Source of the DNA: an uncultured Micrococcaceae bacterium | GTDB taxonomy: Bacteria > Actinomycetota > Actinomycetes > Actinomycetales > Micrococcaceae | Assembly (NCBI GenBank): GCA_947502645.1 | Contig: CANNAD010000001.1 | Location: 1 to 64,000, forward strand | Direction of reading: 5' to 3' | DNA: 64,000 nucleotides | Shown here: positions 1 through 12,941 of the stretch, one piece after another | Layout of the letters: each line of letters starts with the position of its first letter | Position numbering within the stretch: the first letter of the stretch is position 1 | The notes under the pieces: model-generated | The model's database searches: none | What the model was told of the DNA's origin: nothing | What the model saw: only the letters and a program-made list of their open reading frames with translations | Made by a program: the position numbers and the translations under genes

Positions 1-239
1 CGCCCACTCCACCACCGGAGCCGTCCTCAACCGCTGGGCCTACACCGGCTACCAAAACGGACACCTCGGCTACCCCACCAACGAAATGATCTGCGGCAAA
101 CGCAACAACGGCTGCGCCCAATCATTCGAAAACGGCGCCATCCACTACACCCCCACCACAGGCGCCCACTCCACCACCGGAGCCGTCCTCAACCGCTGGG
201 CCTACACCGGCTACCAAAACGGACACCTCGGCTACCCCA
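1..239 (+). repeat. Tandem coding repeat, 162-bp period; bases 1-77 identical to 163-239
   Basis: Direct comparison: cgcccactccaccaccggagcc...ggctacccca occurs at 1 and 163. Confidence 0.9.
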
Positions 240-346
240 TAGCAGAGGCAGTCTGCGGCAGTGGCAATCCTGAAGGTGATGACTGCGAGCAGGACTTCGA
301 GTTCGGTAGAATCGAAATCATTGCCGGTGCCGCTTACGTTCGTTAG
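2..346 (+). CDS. LGFP-repeat protein, C-terminal part (5' truncated by window edge)
   Basis: Open frame from base 2 to TAG 344-346; translation AHSTTGAVLNRWAYTGYQNGHLGYP... repeated, matching the LGFP repeat (PF08310) pattern. Confidence 0.8.
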   Translation, partial: AHSTTGAVLNRWAYTGYQNGHLGYPTNEMICGKRNNGCAQSFENGAIHYTPTTGAHSTTGAVLNRWAYTGYQNGHLGYPIAEAVCGSGNPEGDDCEQDFEFGRIEIIAGAAYVR

Positions 347-405
347 GTTTGACACGCAATATCCAGGAGTCTCGCTCTATGGCCTAGAAAGAACGTGATC
401 AAACC

Positions 406-1227
406 GTGGCACGCGTCAGCGTCATCATCCCCACCAATCGGCTCAACCCCTGGCTGTATGACGCCGTAATGTCCGTCCTGCAGCAACTGTCACAAGACGA
501 TGAGCTCGTGCTGGTACTGGACGGAATCGATTTCGACGATGTCCCAGAGTGGACCAAAGACCCTCGCGTCCGCATCACCAGAACCATCACCTCTCGCGGA
601 GTCGGGGTTGCACTTCGCCACGGCGTGAGCACCAGCACGGGAGAGTTCGTGGCTCGATTGGACTCTGATGACCTAGCGTTACCGGGCCGCTTTGAAGCGC
701 AAGTAGATTACTTGCGCAGGAATCCGGACACCGTGGCCCTAGCAACGGAAACCATTAAATTCACGGATCACGGGGGACGTGTCGGGCAGTTCCCCTTTAA
801 ACCCGGCGAAGACGTTCGCCATTCGCTCTTGCTTCAAAACGTCATCGTGCAGTCATCTGTCATGTTCCGCCGGGAAAACTACGAGCAGGTCGGTGGATAC
901 CCCGAATTCCGGCAGATGGAAGACTACGTGTTGTGGCTGCGCTTGGGGACAACCGGAAAAGTTGCGATCCTCAACGGCGAGTACACCTCCTACCGACTTC
1001 ACGATTCACAATTGAGCAAGAAAACCGATCCGGTTGACGAATACGTCGATGCCGCGCTCGAAGCGCGCAACGCCCTGGCCGCGCATTTAGAGGTCAGCGG
1101 CCTGAAGCAAAAGTTCTACAACGCGCTATGGCGGACAGCGCACTATCTCCATAGCAGACACGGAGAGCGATGGGGCCGGATCAAGACGCTCATGGAGTCG
1201 GCCGTCCGGTCAAACAAACCACAATAA
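406..1227 (+). CDS. Glycosyltransferase family 2
   Basis: GTG start; N-term VSVIIPTNRLNPWLYDAVMSVL, ARLDSDD motif. Confidence 0.85.
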   Translation: MARVSVIIPTNRLNPWLYDAVMSVLQQLSQDDELVLVLDGIDFDDVPEWTKDPRVRITRTITSRGVGVALRHGVSTSTGEFVARLDSDDLALPGRFEAQVDYLRRNPDTVALATETIKFTDHGGRVGQFPFKPGEDVRHSLLLQNVIVQSSVMFRRENYEQVGGYPEFRQMEDYVLWLRLGTTGKVAILNGEYTSYRLHDSQLSKKTDPVDEYVDAALEARNALAAHLEVSGLKQKFYNALWRTAHYLHSRHGERWGRIKTLMESAVRSNKPQ

Positions 1228-1285
1228 GCGTGCGCTGAAAGCACGAGTGCTGAATGGCAAATGTGCCCCTGAGTTCCCGGAACGC

Positions 1286-2395
1286 TTATCCATCCTTCTG
1301 CAGGTAAGCCCGTTGTGCTTCAGCCACATAGTCTGCTGGCCTGACCTGTGTACCCAGCTGCGGTCCACGTAAAAGATCAGTGAGTGCCACCGAAACATCC
1401 TCAGCGACAAATTGGGGTGCAATCCGCCGCTCAGGCGGCAATCCGACGTCGTCGTTGAAGTCTTTGCACTTGGTGTGATATTCGATGAGAGTGTAAGGAA
1501 CCGAGGCAAGGTAAGCGGTTATTCCGCCGTGCAACCGGCCGGAAATGACAGCATCCTGAACCGCGATGAGGTCCCAGGTCTCCTTGACGCCAAGGTCTTC
1601 ATAATTCAGCCCGGTAGGCCTGTGTCCCAAGGCCTTTAGCTCGGTTACCAACTCAGCGGCAAGAGCATCGTCTCCATATGCATCATGGTTATTAACCGAT
1701 AGAACACTGATGCCGACGTCGTCAGAGGACAAGGAGTTTTCCTCCAACGCGCTGGCGACCCCCCGGGCCAATTCAGCAGGCCTGAAGCCTTCATACCGGC
1801 AGGGAATCACCATGATTCTCTTTCTACCGTCGGAAAGGGTGGCCCGATGTTGACCAGCACGCGGATATAAGGACGCCAGATCTCCACCCAGGACGCACTT
1901 CTCCGTGAGCCCCATGTCCCCCGCTTGCTCGACCGACTCTCTGTCTCTGACGACGAGCCTTTCGAAGGTATTCGCGAATGCTGCAACACGGTTCCGGCTC
2001 ACATCATCGGTGAACGGGCCCAGGGATACCCCGAGAGCTGCAAACCGAACGCCCGTCAATCGGGCAACGAGTTGTTGAAGGCGTCGCACTCCATGGACAT
2101 CCGAAAGGACTGACCCTCCACCCATGACAATGAGATCGCCCCTCACCGCAATGTAAAGACCCGTTACGAGACGCGAAAGAATGCCGGCAACGCCGGAGGA
2201 ACCGAAGTAACGGGTGAGCCAGCGAGGCAACTTTGGTCGGCCTCGCCCCGACAGATCAACAGGCGAGACAATACGGACTTTTTCACCGGGAAATAGCCGA
2301 TCCGACGAGAGATTGATGGCCTCACAGAATAGGTCGTCCCCGTAATTGGAAACACCGTAGAAACCAACGACGTACACCGTCTTGATTTTCGTCAT
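1286..2395 (-). CDS. Polysaccharide pyruvyl transferase family protein
   Basis: VYVVGFYGVSNYGDDLFCEAIN..., VMGGGSVLSDVHG, SGRLHGGITAYLASVP. Confidence 0.85.
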   Translation of the reverse strand: MTKIKTVYVVGFYGVSNYGDDLFCEAINLSSDRLFPGEKVRIVSPVDLSGRGRPKLPRWLTRYFGSSGVAGILSRLVTGLYIAVRGDLIVMGGGSVLSDVHGVRRLQQLVARLTGVRFAALGVSLGPFTDDVSRNRVAAFANTFERLVVRDRESVEQAGDMGLTEKCVLGGDLASLYPRAGQHRATLSDGRKRIMVIPCRYEGFRPAELARGVASALEENSLSSDDVGISVLSVNNHDAYGDDALAAELVTELKALGHRPTGLNYEDLGVKETWDLIAVQDAVISGRLHGGITAYLASVPYTLIEYHTKCKDFNDDVGLPPERRIAPQFVAEDVSVALTDLLRGPQLGTQVRPADYVAEAQRAYLQKDG

Positions 2396-2425
2396 CTCAG
2401 GACGCTCCTCTTTGCACCATGCTGC

Positions 2426-3670
2426 CTATTGTGAACTAGCCTTCTTCAACGCTCTCACGCTAACCACCGCTCCGAGAATTGCCCTGACTGTCGTTCCGGC
2501 CAACACGATCATTGAAGCTTCAAAGAGCCCGAAGTCACGCCCCAGAAGTAGTGCGATACCGCACGTCACGGCCAGTGAGATGACCCCAATGACCAATTGA
2601 GAATCGTACTTGTTCAAAGTTAACATGACTCCCCCCGCCAGGTAGAGGACGGGCAGCAGCACCAATGCAGCGGCCATGGGAACGAGGACCGGAAACGGCG
2701 GGACAAACGCCGTTCCGTACACGAGCTCCATCGCTGGGGCCCCGATCGCTACAAGTAACCCGCCGCTCAGGAGACCTACCCCCATCATTGGAATCGACAA
2801 CCTCCGGGCATACCTGGACAGCCCCGACATCCCATCCGCCTTATAGGCTGCAACATAACTCCCGATGGTGACTTGCTGAACAGAGTTATAGAAAATGTTG
2901 GCAAACGTCATGAAGTATGCCAACGCAGTGAAGAGGCCGACGTCGCTCTGGGAAGAGTGAGCGCCGAGGAAATAGATAGGCAGGTACGTCAGAAGAGACA
3001 CGGAGCCGTAGGCCAGCCCGGACGGAAGGCCCTTCCGAATAATATGCCCCGCATGACGATGCCAGACTTCCTTGCCTGACGCGGCCGCCCCACCTGACTT
3101 CAGGATGGGAATGATGACGACAAGCGATGTGAGCGCGCCGCCGACAAATATCCCCAGCAGAGACAGTTCAACGCTTTTGGTGAGGTAGTAGATCCCTGCT
3201 CCGAAAACTATCGTTACCGCCGAGTTAAGAAGCGATGCGACAGCAATTTTGCCGATCCTGAAATTCTTTTGAAGGTCGCCGAAAGCAAGATCAAGAACAG
3301 CCTGACTCGATCGGCTCAGACCGATAAACAGGAGTAGCCAAACGTTGAGAATACCGAACGCTGCAATGATTACCAGGATCAACGTCGCGGCCAGGCATGT
3401 GAACAGACGAATCACGAGGTACGAAGCAAACGGCGCTTCACGCTGATTAGTGACGTATACGTTTCGCAGCGAAAGATCCAGGATGATGAAAATGGGGGTC
3501 GTCAGCGCGATGGCCAACGAATACTCACCAACAACCGCTGCCCCACCGAGGACGGCGTAAAACCATAAGAGGACCCATTGGGAACCAGCTATGGCCAAAT
3601 TCGAAACAACCAGTGCCGCACCTGAGAGCCGGAGTCCCTTGCCTCCTTGGTTTCCTGCATCACTACTCAT
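2426..3670 (-). CDS. Polysaccharide flippase/Wzx-like membrane protein
   Basis: Multi-TM protein; start MSSDAGNQGGKGLRL at 3670 preferred because the longer ORF overlaps the upstream GT4 gene. Confidence 0.75.
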   Translation of the reverse strand: MSSDAGNQGGKGLRLSGAALVVSNLAIAGSQWVLLWFYAVLGGAAVVGEYSLAIALTTPIFIILDLSLRNVYVTNQREAPFASYLVIRLFTCLAATLILVIIAAFGILNVWLLLFIGLSRSSQAVLDLAFGDLQKNFRIGKIAVASLLNSAVTIVFGAGIYYLTKSVELSLLGIFVGGALTSLVVIIPILKSGGAAASGKEVWHRHAGHIIRKGLPSGLAYGSVSLLTYLPIYFLGAHSSQSDVGLFTALAYFMTFANIFYNSVQQVTIGSYVAAYKADGMSGLSRYARRLSIPMMGVGLLSGGLLVAIGAPAMELVYGTAFVPPFPVLVPMAAALVLLPVLYLAGGVMLTLNKYDSQLVIGVISLAVTCGIALLLGRDFGLFEASMIVLAGTTVRAILGAVVSVRALKKASSQ

Positions 3671-4775
3671 TGCTGCTGGAAACTCTTTCGGCCAGGGCCA
3701 CGAATTCTGATGCGCGCCTACCCCAGTCGAACTGCGCCAGCAGCGCGCCGTCAGGGAACACTGCTTCGCTGCGGAGAACGTCTGCTGTCGCAGCCGTCCA
3801 TGCCGGTATATCGCCGGCAGCCACCAAATGGATATTCGCGCCAACTGACTCCAAATACCTGGCAGCCGCCACGGGCGTGCTGACGATCGAGCTGCCTGCG
3901 GCCACAGCTTCCAGAAGAGTTGTCTGAAAGCCCTCCGACAGTGTCGTGGGATTCATCAGCAGACTACCCTGCAAGAGTCCAACGATAGCGTCCGTCGAAA
4001 GACTTCCATGAACTGTGGCCCTGCCTGCAAGGGACGACCCACCAATGCGAGTCTTCAGCGGCTCCAGTTCGTGCCCTTCTCCAATGAAATCTACCGTGAG
4101 CTCGGGGAAATCGGGCAGAAGACGTTCCGCGACTTCAACCACGTGTTCCCATCCTTTTCCGGGGACAACGCGACCGAGATAGACGAGATTGCACCGTGCC
4201 GCAACGGGCTCTCCGCTGGGACGAAAAACCTCGGTATTGATGGCGTTGTGGAAGATATGACTTTCTTTTCCGGCAAGTTCCCGAATGAACTTCTGGGAGG
4301 CGCTGGAAATGGCAAGCACGACGTCAGCTTTTCGAATCGTGTACCTGCCAACTGTCAGGTCCACCAGCTTGCTGCACAGCGCAACAAGAGGACTCACTCC
4401 TCTGACGAAGTCGGACCCATGCTCGGTATGAATTACAGGTATTCCGGAACGCCGTGCCACCCGACCTCCGATGAAAGTCAGAGGGAAGAACCGGGTATGG
4501 ACAGACACGATGTCAGGTTCTATCTCACTTATGAGCTTGCCAATAGCGCGTGTGGCCCCAGGCAACGGGAATCCGAGCACTCCGCCCAACTGGCGTGTTC
4601 CCCTGAGGCGGATGACACGTATGCCGTCCTCCATCACGTCTGTGCAGGCTTCTGCGAGTGTCACCACGGTCACCGTATGACCATCAGCGAGCAACCGCTT
4701 GGCCAGAGAGAAAACATGCATCTCTACTCCACCACGTTTGGGCGGGTAGTTATTGACTACGAAAGCTATCTTCAT
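3663..4775 (-). CDS. Glycosyltransferase family 4
   Basis: MKIAFVVNNYPPKRGGVEMHVFSLAKRL...; GRVVPGKGWEHVVEVAERL; SEGFQTTLLEAVAAG. Confidence 0.9.
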   Translation of the reverse strand: MKIAFVVNNYPPKRGGVEMHVFSLAKRLLADGHTVTVVTLAEACTDVMEDGIRVIRLRGTRQLGGVLGFPLPGATRAIGKLISEIEPDIVSVHTRFFPLTFIGGRVARRSGIPVIHTEHGSDFVRGVSPLVALCSKLVDLTVGRYTIRKADVVLAISSASQKFIRELAGKESHIFHNAINTEVFRPSGEPVAARCNLVYLGRVVPGKGWEHVVEVAERLLPDFPELTVDFIGEGHELEPLKTRIGGSSLAGRATVHGSLSTDAIVGLLQGSLLMNPTTLSEGFQTTLLEAVAAGSSIVSTPVAAARYLESVGANIHLVAAGDIPAWTAATADVLRSEAVFPDGALLAQFDWGRRASEFVALAERVSSSNE

Positions 4776-4814
4776 GGCACCCCTGTCGACATCTTTGATA
4801 CTGACGTGCTGAGG

Positions 4815-5177
4815 TCAGTCCGTCGAGTTTGTGGGTTCCGTCCACGGCTTTCGAGCTTCATCCAATGCGATCCGGCGCGCAAGTTTGGTGATGGAGACTT
4901 CCATCTGGCGATGCCGCTGGTAGGTAGTTGCCATAAAGACCAGAAACGAAACTATCAAGGCGTAGAGAACGAGGTCCGTGCCTCGTCCAATTCCGAACCA
5001 CGTGGCCACCGTGGAGAGCAGGTTGGGAAAGAATATGGAGAGCGCTGCCGTCACCGCGAAGAGCATAAGCATGATGCGTCGGATTGCGAGGTGGCGTGCG
5101 TTGCTGCCTCCACGCATCAAAACAAGAGAAACGAGTACTACGGCAAGCACCAGCAGTATCTGTATAAGTATGAGCAT
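4815..5177 (-). CDS. DUF2304-type small membrane protein
   Basis: Start MLILIQILLVLAVVLVSLVLMR; hydrophobic helices; adjacent to DPM1-like GT2. Confidence 0.65.
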   Translation of the reverse strand: MLILIQILLVLAVVLVSLVLMRGGSNARHLAIRRIMLMLFAVTAALSIFFPNLLSTVATWFGIGRGTDLVLYALIVSFLVFMATTYQRHRQMEVSITKLARRIALDEARKPWTEPTNSTD

Positions 5178-5179
5178 GC

Positions 5180-5848
5180 CTACCTCAGGAACAGTTCGGC
5201 GAGGATGTTGACGGAGTTGAGGAGGGACTGGCCCTTGGCCTTCGAGTAGTCCGTGTAGATGATCTCCACCGGGTGCTCCACCCACCTGGGTTTCATCACA
5301 GCCAGTTGGTTGACCAGCTCCGATGCATGGGCCATCCGGTTCTGCGTCAAATGAATGTCTGCTGACACCTGACGTCCGATAGCCCTGAGCCCGTTGTGAG
5401 CGTCCGTCAGATCCATGCCCGTTGCAAGCTTCGATTGCAGCGCAGCAGTCTTCAGTACCAGTCTCTTCATCGGAGCGAGCTGTGTTCGATCATCCAGAAA
5501 TCGCGAGCCCAGAACGATGTCCGCCTCCCCGGCGCGCAATCGGGCGACCATAGCCGCGGCATCTTCAACGCGATGCTGCCCATCTGCGTCGAAAGTCACG
5601 ACACTGTCCATCTCAGGATCTTCCAGTGCGAAGTCCAGCCCGGTTTGCAGGGCGGCTCCCTGCCCAAGGTTGATCGGGTGCTGTACTACTGTCGCGCCCG
5701 CTCGTCGCGCAATTTCCTGGCTGCCGTCGCTACTTCCGTCGTCAACGCACACCACATGGGGGAAAGTTGGGAGTAGACCCGCTACGACATCGCCGACAAC
5801 GGATGCCTCGTTATACATCGGAATGATCACCCAGGTTCGACTCACCAC
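5180..5848 (-). CDS. Glycosyltransferase family 2, dolichyl-phosphate mannosyltransferase-like
   Basis: TWVIIPMYNEASVVGDVV; CVDDGSSDGSQEIARRAGATVVQHPINLGQGAALQTG; FDADGQH. Confidence 0.9.
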   Translation of the reverse strand: MVSRTWVIIPMYNEASVVGDVVAGLLPTFPHVVCVDDGSSDGSQEIARRAGATVVQHPINLGQGAALQTGLDFALEDPEMDSVVTFDADGQHRVEDAAAMVARLRAGEADIVLGSRFLDDRTQLAPMKRLVLKTAALQSKLATGMDLTDAHNGLRAIGRQVSADIHLTQNRMAHASELVNQLAVMKPRWVEHPVEIIYTDYSKAKGQSLLNSVNILAELFLR

Positions 5849-6003
5849 TTCAGTATTTCATACCCTTGCTCTAGCGAGCGCATGGGCATTGACTATCAGC
5901 GCTCCGGCATGTCTGTCCTGGTCAACCGCAGTTAAGGGTCCTACAACCCTTGCAGTATCGTTGAGCCTAGTTTCCGGCAGAATGCACCAAAAAGAGGGTA
6001 TTA

Positions 6004-7974
6004 ATGACTTGGATGGCGACGCTTCCGCTGTTGCTCTTGGCAGTAGGAGTCCTATTCGCTCCTGGGTACCTCATCGGGCGTCTCCTCGGCCTGACACATG
6101 TAGCCTCACTCGCGGTAGCGCCCGCGTTCATGGTCACCATCATCGCCGTCAGCGCCATCGTGGTCCAGCAGCTGGACCTGGCCTGGGATTGGCGAGCGGT
6201 TCTCGTGGGTGTCCTCGTCATTGGGCTGATCTGTGGAGCAGTCCGCATAGCGCGGCGTTCCAAAGCTTCGATGGCGCGGCGGAGCCTATCCTGGCGGCGA
6301 ATACTGACATTCACGATCGCCCTCGGCACGCCTGCCGTCATCATCTCCTACAGATTCGCCAGAATCATCGGGAGCCCAGAGCACATCTCCCAGACGTTTG
6401 ACAACGTTTTCCACCTCAACGCAGTGCGTCATATTCTCGATACCAGTTCCGGATCATCCATGACGCTGGGCGGGTTCACCAGTCTGGTCTCCACCCCGTC
6501 CTTCTACCCGGCCGCCTGGCATGATCTCGTCGCATTGATAGCGGACGTTGACGCCTACTCGATCCCCATCGCAGTGAGCATCACAAATATTGCCATTGCG
6601 GCCTTTATCTGGCCCGTTGGGTGCATCTTCCTGACATCGGTGCTACTACCCGGGCGGAATACTGCCTTGCTGATCGCGGGACCCGCATCCGCGGCGCTGG
6701 GCGCCTTTCCCTACTTGATGATCGATTTTGGCGTCTTGTATCCCAACCTGCTCTCGATCGCGTTGGCACCGGTCGTACTCGGACTCTCCATCATGGTGCT
6801 AGGTTTGCATGCCCCGAGCCGCGGTCACCGTATCCAGCTGACCGTTGCCTTGCTTCTTGCGCTGCCCGGACTCGCCCTCGCGCACCCGTCAACGGTAATG
6901 GCTCTCATTGCCATGCTCACCCCCGCTGTCCTGACTGTCGTCGTTCGGTTGTTCGTCTTGGTGCACCGCCGAAAAGCCAACCCAGCCTTTTACATTGGTT
7001 TGGCGGCAGCCAGCGTTGCGTACGGGATAGTTTTCTATGTTCTCTGGAAAACTGTGCGTCCCAAAGAGTCAGCAGCTACGTGGCTTCCCATCCAATCCGC
7101 AGGGCAGGCCATCGGCGAGGTCATGACGCAGGCGCCCATGGAGCGGCCCGTCGCGTGGACGATGGCGATTTTGATTGCCCTTGGGCTCATGGTGGAGTTC
7201 AAACGACGCCGGTTCTGGATGATCGGGGGATATCTTGTCACTGCCGGGCTCTTCGTCATCGTATCCGGCTTTGCGCCAGACGAATTCAGACTGTTCTGGA
7301 CGGGCGTCTGGTACAACGACAGCTACAGGCTCGCGGCTCTCCTCCCCATTGCGGCCGTTCCTCTTGCCGCATCTGGAGGATACTTCGTCGTGCAGGTGGT
7401 GCGAGAAAGAATCCAGCAACTGCGCTCAGTGGGTTCAGCTCCACGTCAGGGGCTCCGCAATCTCGCAACCGGAGTGGTGTTTGCGCTCACGGTCTCAGGT
7501 GGCACTGCGCTGACGACTCAGGGGTCGTCAGTTAGCGCGGCGGCACATTCGGCTGCGTCTGCCTACGCCCTCACTGCGGATTCACCGCTCATTTCCACAG
7601 ATGAATGGGAAATGCTGGAAGTCGTCGACGAGTACGTACCGGAAGACGATTACATCATCACAGATCCCTGGAACGGTAGTTCACTTTCCTACGCCCTGGC
7701 TGACCGAAAGGCCCTAAAGCTGCACATTTTCTCGAAGAGCGGCGGTCAGATTTCGCGCGTCTACCACGATCTCGATGACCTCATGTCAGACCCAACAGTC
7801 TGTGCGGCAGTGCAGGCGCTGGATAGTTACTATGTCCTCGACTTCGGCGGCCGAGAGATTCATGGCGGTGACCACACTCCCCCGAGCTTCCAGAACCTCG
7901 AAAATAACCCGGGGCTTGAACTAATCCATCGCGAAGGCGACACGCGGCTATACGAGATCACCGCGTGCGAGTAG
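6004..7974 (+). CDS. Large polytopic membrane protein (DUF6541-like, possible GT-C type)
   Basis: 656 aa, many TM helices followed by an extracellular C-terminal domain; locus context. Confidence 0.65.
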   Translation: MTWMATLPLLLLAVGVLFAPGYLIGRLLGLTHVASLAVAPAFMVTIIAVSAIVVQQLDLAWDWRAVLVGVLVIGLICGAVRIARRSKASMARRSLSWRRILTFTIALGTPAVIISYRFARIIGSPEHISQTFDNVFHLNAVRHILDTSSGSSMTLGGFTSLVSTPSFYPAAWHDLVALIADVDAYSIPIAVSITNIAIAAFIWPVGCIFLTSVLLPGRNTALLIAGPASAALGAFPYLMIDFGVLYPNLLSIALAPVVLGLSIMVLGLHAPSRGHRIQLTVALLLALPGLALAHPSTVMALIAMLTPAVLTVVVRLFVLVHRRKANPAFYIGLAAASVAYGIVFYVLWKTVRPKESAATWLPIQSAGQAIGEVMTQAPMERPVAWTMAILIALGLMVEFKRRRFWMIGGYLVTAGLFVIVSGFAPDEFRLFWTGVWYNDSYRLAALLPIAAVPLAASGGYFVVQVVRERIQQLRSVGSAPRQGLRNLATGVVFALTVSGGTALTTQGSSVSAAAHSAASAYALTADSPLISTDEWEMLEVVDEYVPEDDYIITDPWNGSSLSYALADRKALKLHIFSKSGGQISRVYHDLDDLMSDPTVCAAVQALDSYYVLDFGGREIHGGDHTPPSFQNLENNPGLELIHREGDTRLYEITACE

Positions 7975-8013
7975 CCTAGATCCGTCCCACGGCTCAGGAC
8001 CGTCGGCGTCGGG

Positions 8014-8742
8014 TCAACCGCGCATTGCAGCAACAACATCGTGGACGTTGCTGTCCAGCGTTACCTGACCATGCTCGAGGAGGACGCCTCGTTCGCAAAC
8101 CCTCGACACAAGATCCAGATCATGGCTGACGACTACCAGCGTCTTCCCTGCCTCTGCCAGCTCTTTGATCTTCCGAATACATTTCTTCTGGAAAGGCTCG
8201 TCGCCCACTGCGAGGATCTCATCGACCAGAAATACTTCCGGGTCCGTATGAACAGCGACCGAGAACGCCAGTCGAAGGTACATTCCCGACGAATAGAACT
8301 TGACTTCTGTGTCGATGAATTGCCCGATCTCGGAAAATTCGATGATGGAATCAAATTTGTCGTCAATCTCTTTTTCGGTCATCCCAAGGATGGCTCCGTT
8401 GAGATAGACGTTGTCACGCCCACTCAAATCCGGGTGGAAACCAGCGCCAACTTCGATCAGCCCCGCGACCCTGCCCCGAGTGCGTACCGTACCGGAGTCA
8501 GGCAGCATCACGCCGGAAATATGCTTCAACAGCGTTGACTTGCCGGACCCGTTCAGGCCTAACAGGGCAACGGACTCACCTTGATTTATCTCGATCGAAA
8601 CGTCCTTGAGAGCGTGGAACTTTTCCGACAGATCGCCCTTACGACCCTTTACCAACCAGACAAATGCTTCTTTGATGGAACGCGTATGACGAAGCACAAA
8701 TTGCTTGCTGACGTCTTTGACTTCTACTGCCAACACGGCCAT
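8014..8742 (-). CDS. ABC transporter ATP-binding protein, polysaccharide export (Wzt/TagH-type)
   Basis: Walker A GLNGSGKST, VSHDLDLVSRVCERGVLLEHG; adjacent Wzm/TagG-type permease. Confidence 0.9.
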   Translation of the reverse strand: MAVLAVEVKDVSKQFVLRHTRSIKEAFVWLVKGRKGDLSEKFHALKDVSIEINQGESVALLGLNGSGKSTLLKHISGVMLPDSGTVRTRGRVAGLIEVGAGFHPDLSGRDNVYLNGAILGMTEKEIDDKFDSIIEFSEIGQFIDTEVKFYSSGMYLRLAFSVAVHTDPEVFLVDEILAVGDEPFQKKCIRKIKELAEAGKTLVVVSHDLDLVSRVCERGVLLEHGQVTLDSNVHDVVAAMRG

Positions 8743-9629
8743 CAGAGCTCCTGAGCGAACCGGCCCTCAAGCCGGCGAAACGTGAGCTGGCCCAATAGCA
8801 GGACAGCGATGGCGGTAACGAGACCTACAGGAGTCCAGAAATCAAGAAGGTCGGGAGGTACAGCGGTAGCCCGGTCCAGAGCCGCGGGGTCCGTAGTCGG
8901 CACCCAGAACGCCAGGTGGAATAGCTCAACAGCGATTGTCATGGGATTGCTCTGATAAACGCTGAAGAAAGCACTGCCAAGCTTTGACTCAACCATCGAC
9001 CATGCATAGAGAACCGGTGATGCCCAGGTAGCAATCATCAACAGCATGTCGACGAAGTTCTCGGAGTCCCGGAAGTAGACGTTGGCGGCTCCGAAGAACA
9101 GTCCCAGCCCTGTTGCCAATAGCGCAACAATAATGAATCCGCCTCCGGCAGCAGCCACTTGGACGAGCGATGGGGACCAGCCGACAAAGAAGCAGGCGGC
9201 CAAGAGCACGACGAGTTGCGGAAAGAAGTGCACTGCGGAAACCCATACAGAGGCTACGGGAAAGAGCTCACGTGGAAGATATATCTTCTTGATGAGATTC
9301 CCGTTACCAACAATCGACCTGGACGCGTTCCCAAGAGCTTCGGAGAAGAAATTGATCAGGACAATGCCCGAAAACAAATAGATCGAATAGTTCGGCAACC
9401 CATCCGGATTCCTCGGACTCTTTTCCAGCCCGAGGAAGACGCCTAACGCAATGTAGAAAACGATGAACTGCACAGCCGGCTTTACATAGGACCAGAGCAG
9501 GCCCAGGACCGAACCACGATAGCGAACTTTTAGTTCCTTGGAGACGAGGAGGCGAAGAAGGAACCTCGATCTCACGACATCTCGGAGTCCCCTCGACTTT
9601 CCGGGCGTCGATAGGTCAGAAGTACTCAA
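8742..9629 (-). CDS. ABC transporter permease, polysaccharide export (Wzm/TagG-type)
   Basis: KVRYRGSVLGLLWSYVKPAVQFIVFYIALG; ABC-2 type permease. Confidence 0.9.
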   Translation of the reverse strand: MSTSDLSTPGKSRGLRDVVRSRFLLRLLVSKELKVRYRGSVLGLLWSYVKPAVQFIVFYIALGVFLGLEKSPRNPDGLPNYSIYLFSGIVLINFFSEALGNASRSIVGNGNLIKKIYLPRELFPVASVWVSAVHFFPQLVVLLAACFFVGWSPSLVQVAAAGGGFIIVALLATGLGLFFGAANVYFRDSENFVDMLLMIATWASPVLYAWSMVESKLGSAFFSVYQSNPMTIAVELFHLAFWVPTTDPAALDRATAVPPDLLDFWTPVGLVTAIAVLLLGQLTFRRLEGRFAQEL

Positions 9630-9631
9630 TC

Positions 9632-12849
<3,218 letters not shown>

Positions 12850-12941
12850 CTATGCGGATCACATGGTCATAGGCCCGCGGAGTCAAGGTTACCTGACTCG
12901 GTCGTACGCCCGCACAACCTGCCGAACAACTCAGGCCATGG

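Noticed and set aside
1-239. Possible CRISPR or satellite-like repeat
   Set aside because: Only two units, in frame and protein-coding (LGFP repeats); no short repeat-spacer structure.
4008-5249. 413-aa ORF on + strand
   Set aside because: Shadow ORF opposite the GT4, DUF2304 and GT2 genes on the minus strand; no recognisable domain, and the minus-strand frames have clear family motifs.
5934-5951. AAGGGT-CCTACA-ACCCTT hairpin between divergent genes
   Set aside because: Short 6-bp stem, no T-tract, no clear relation to either start codon.
6621-7535. 304-aa overlapping same-strand ORF
   Set aside because: Alternative frame inside the 6004-7974 membrane protein; Arg/Cys-rich translation and no start context.
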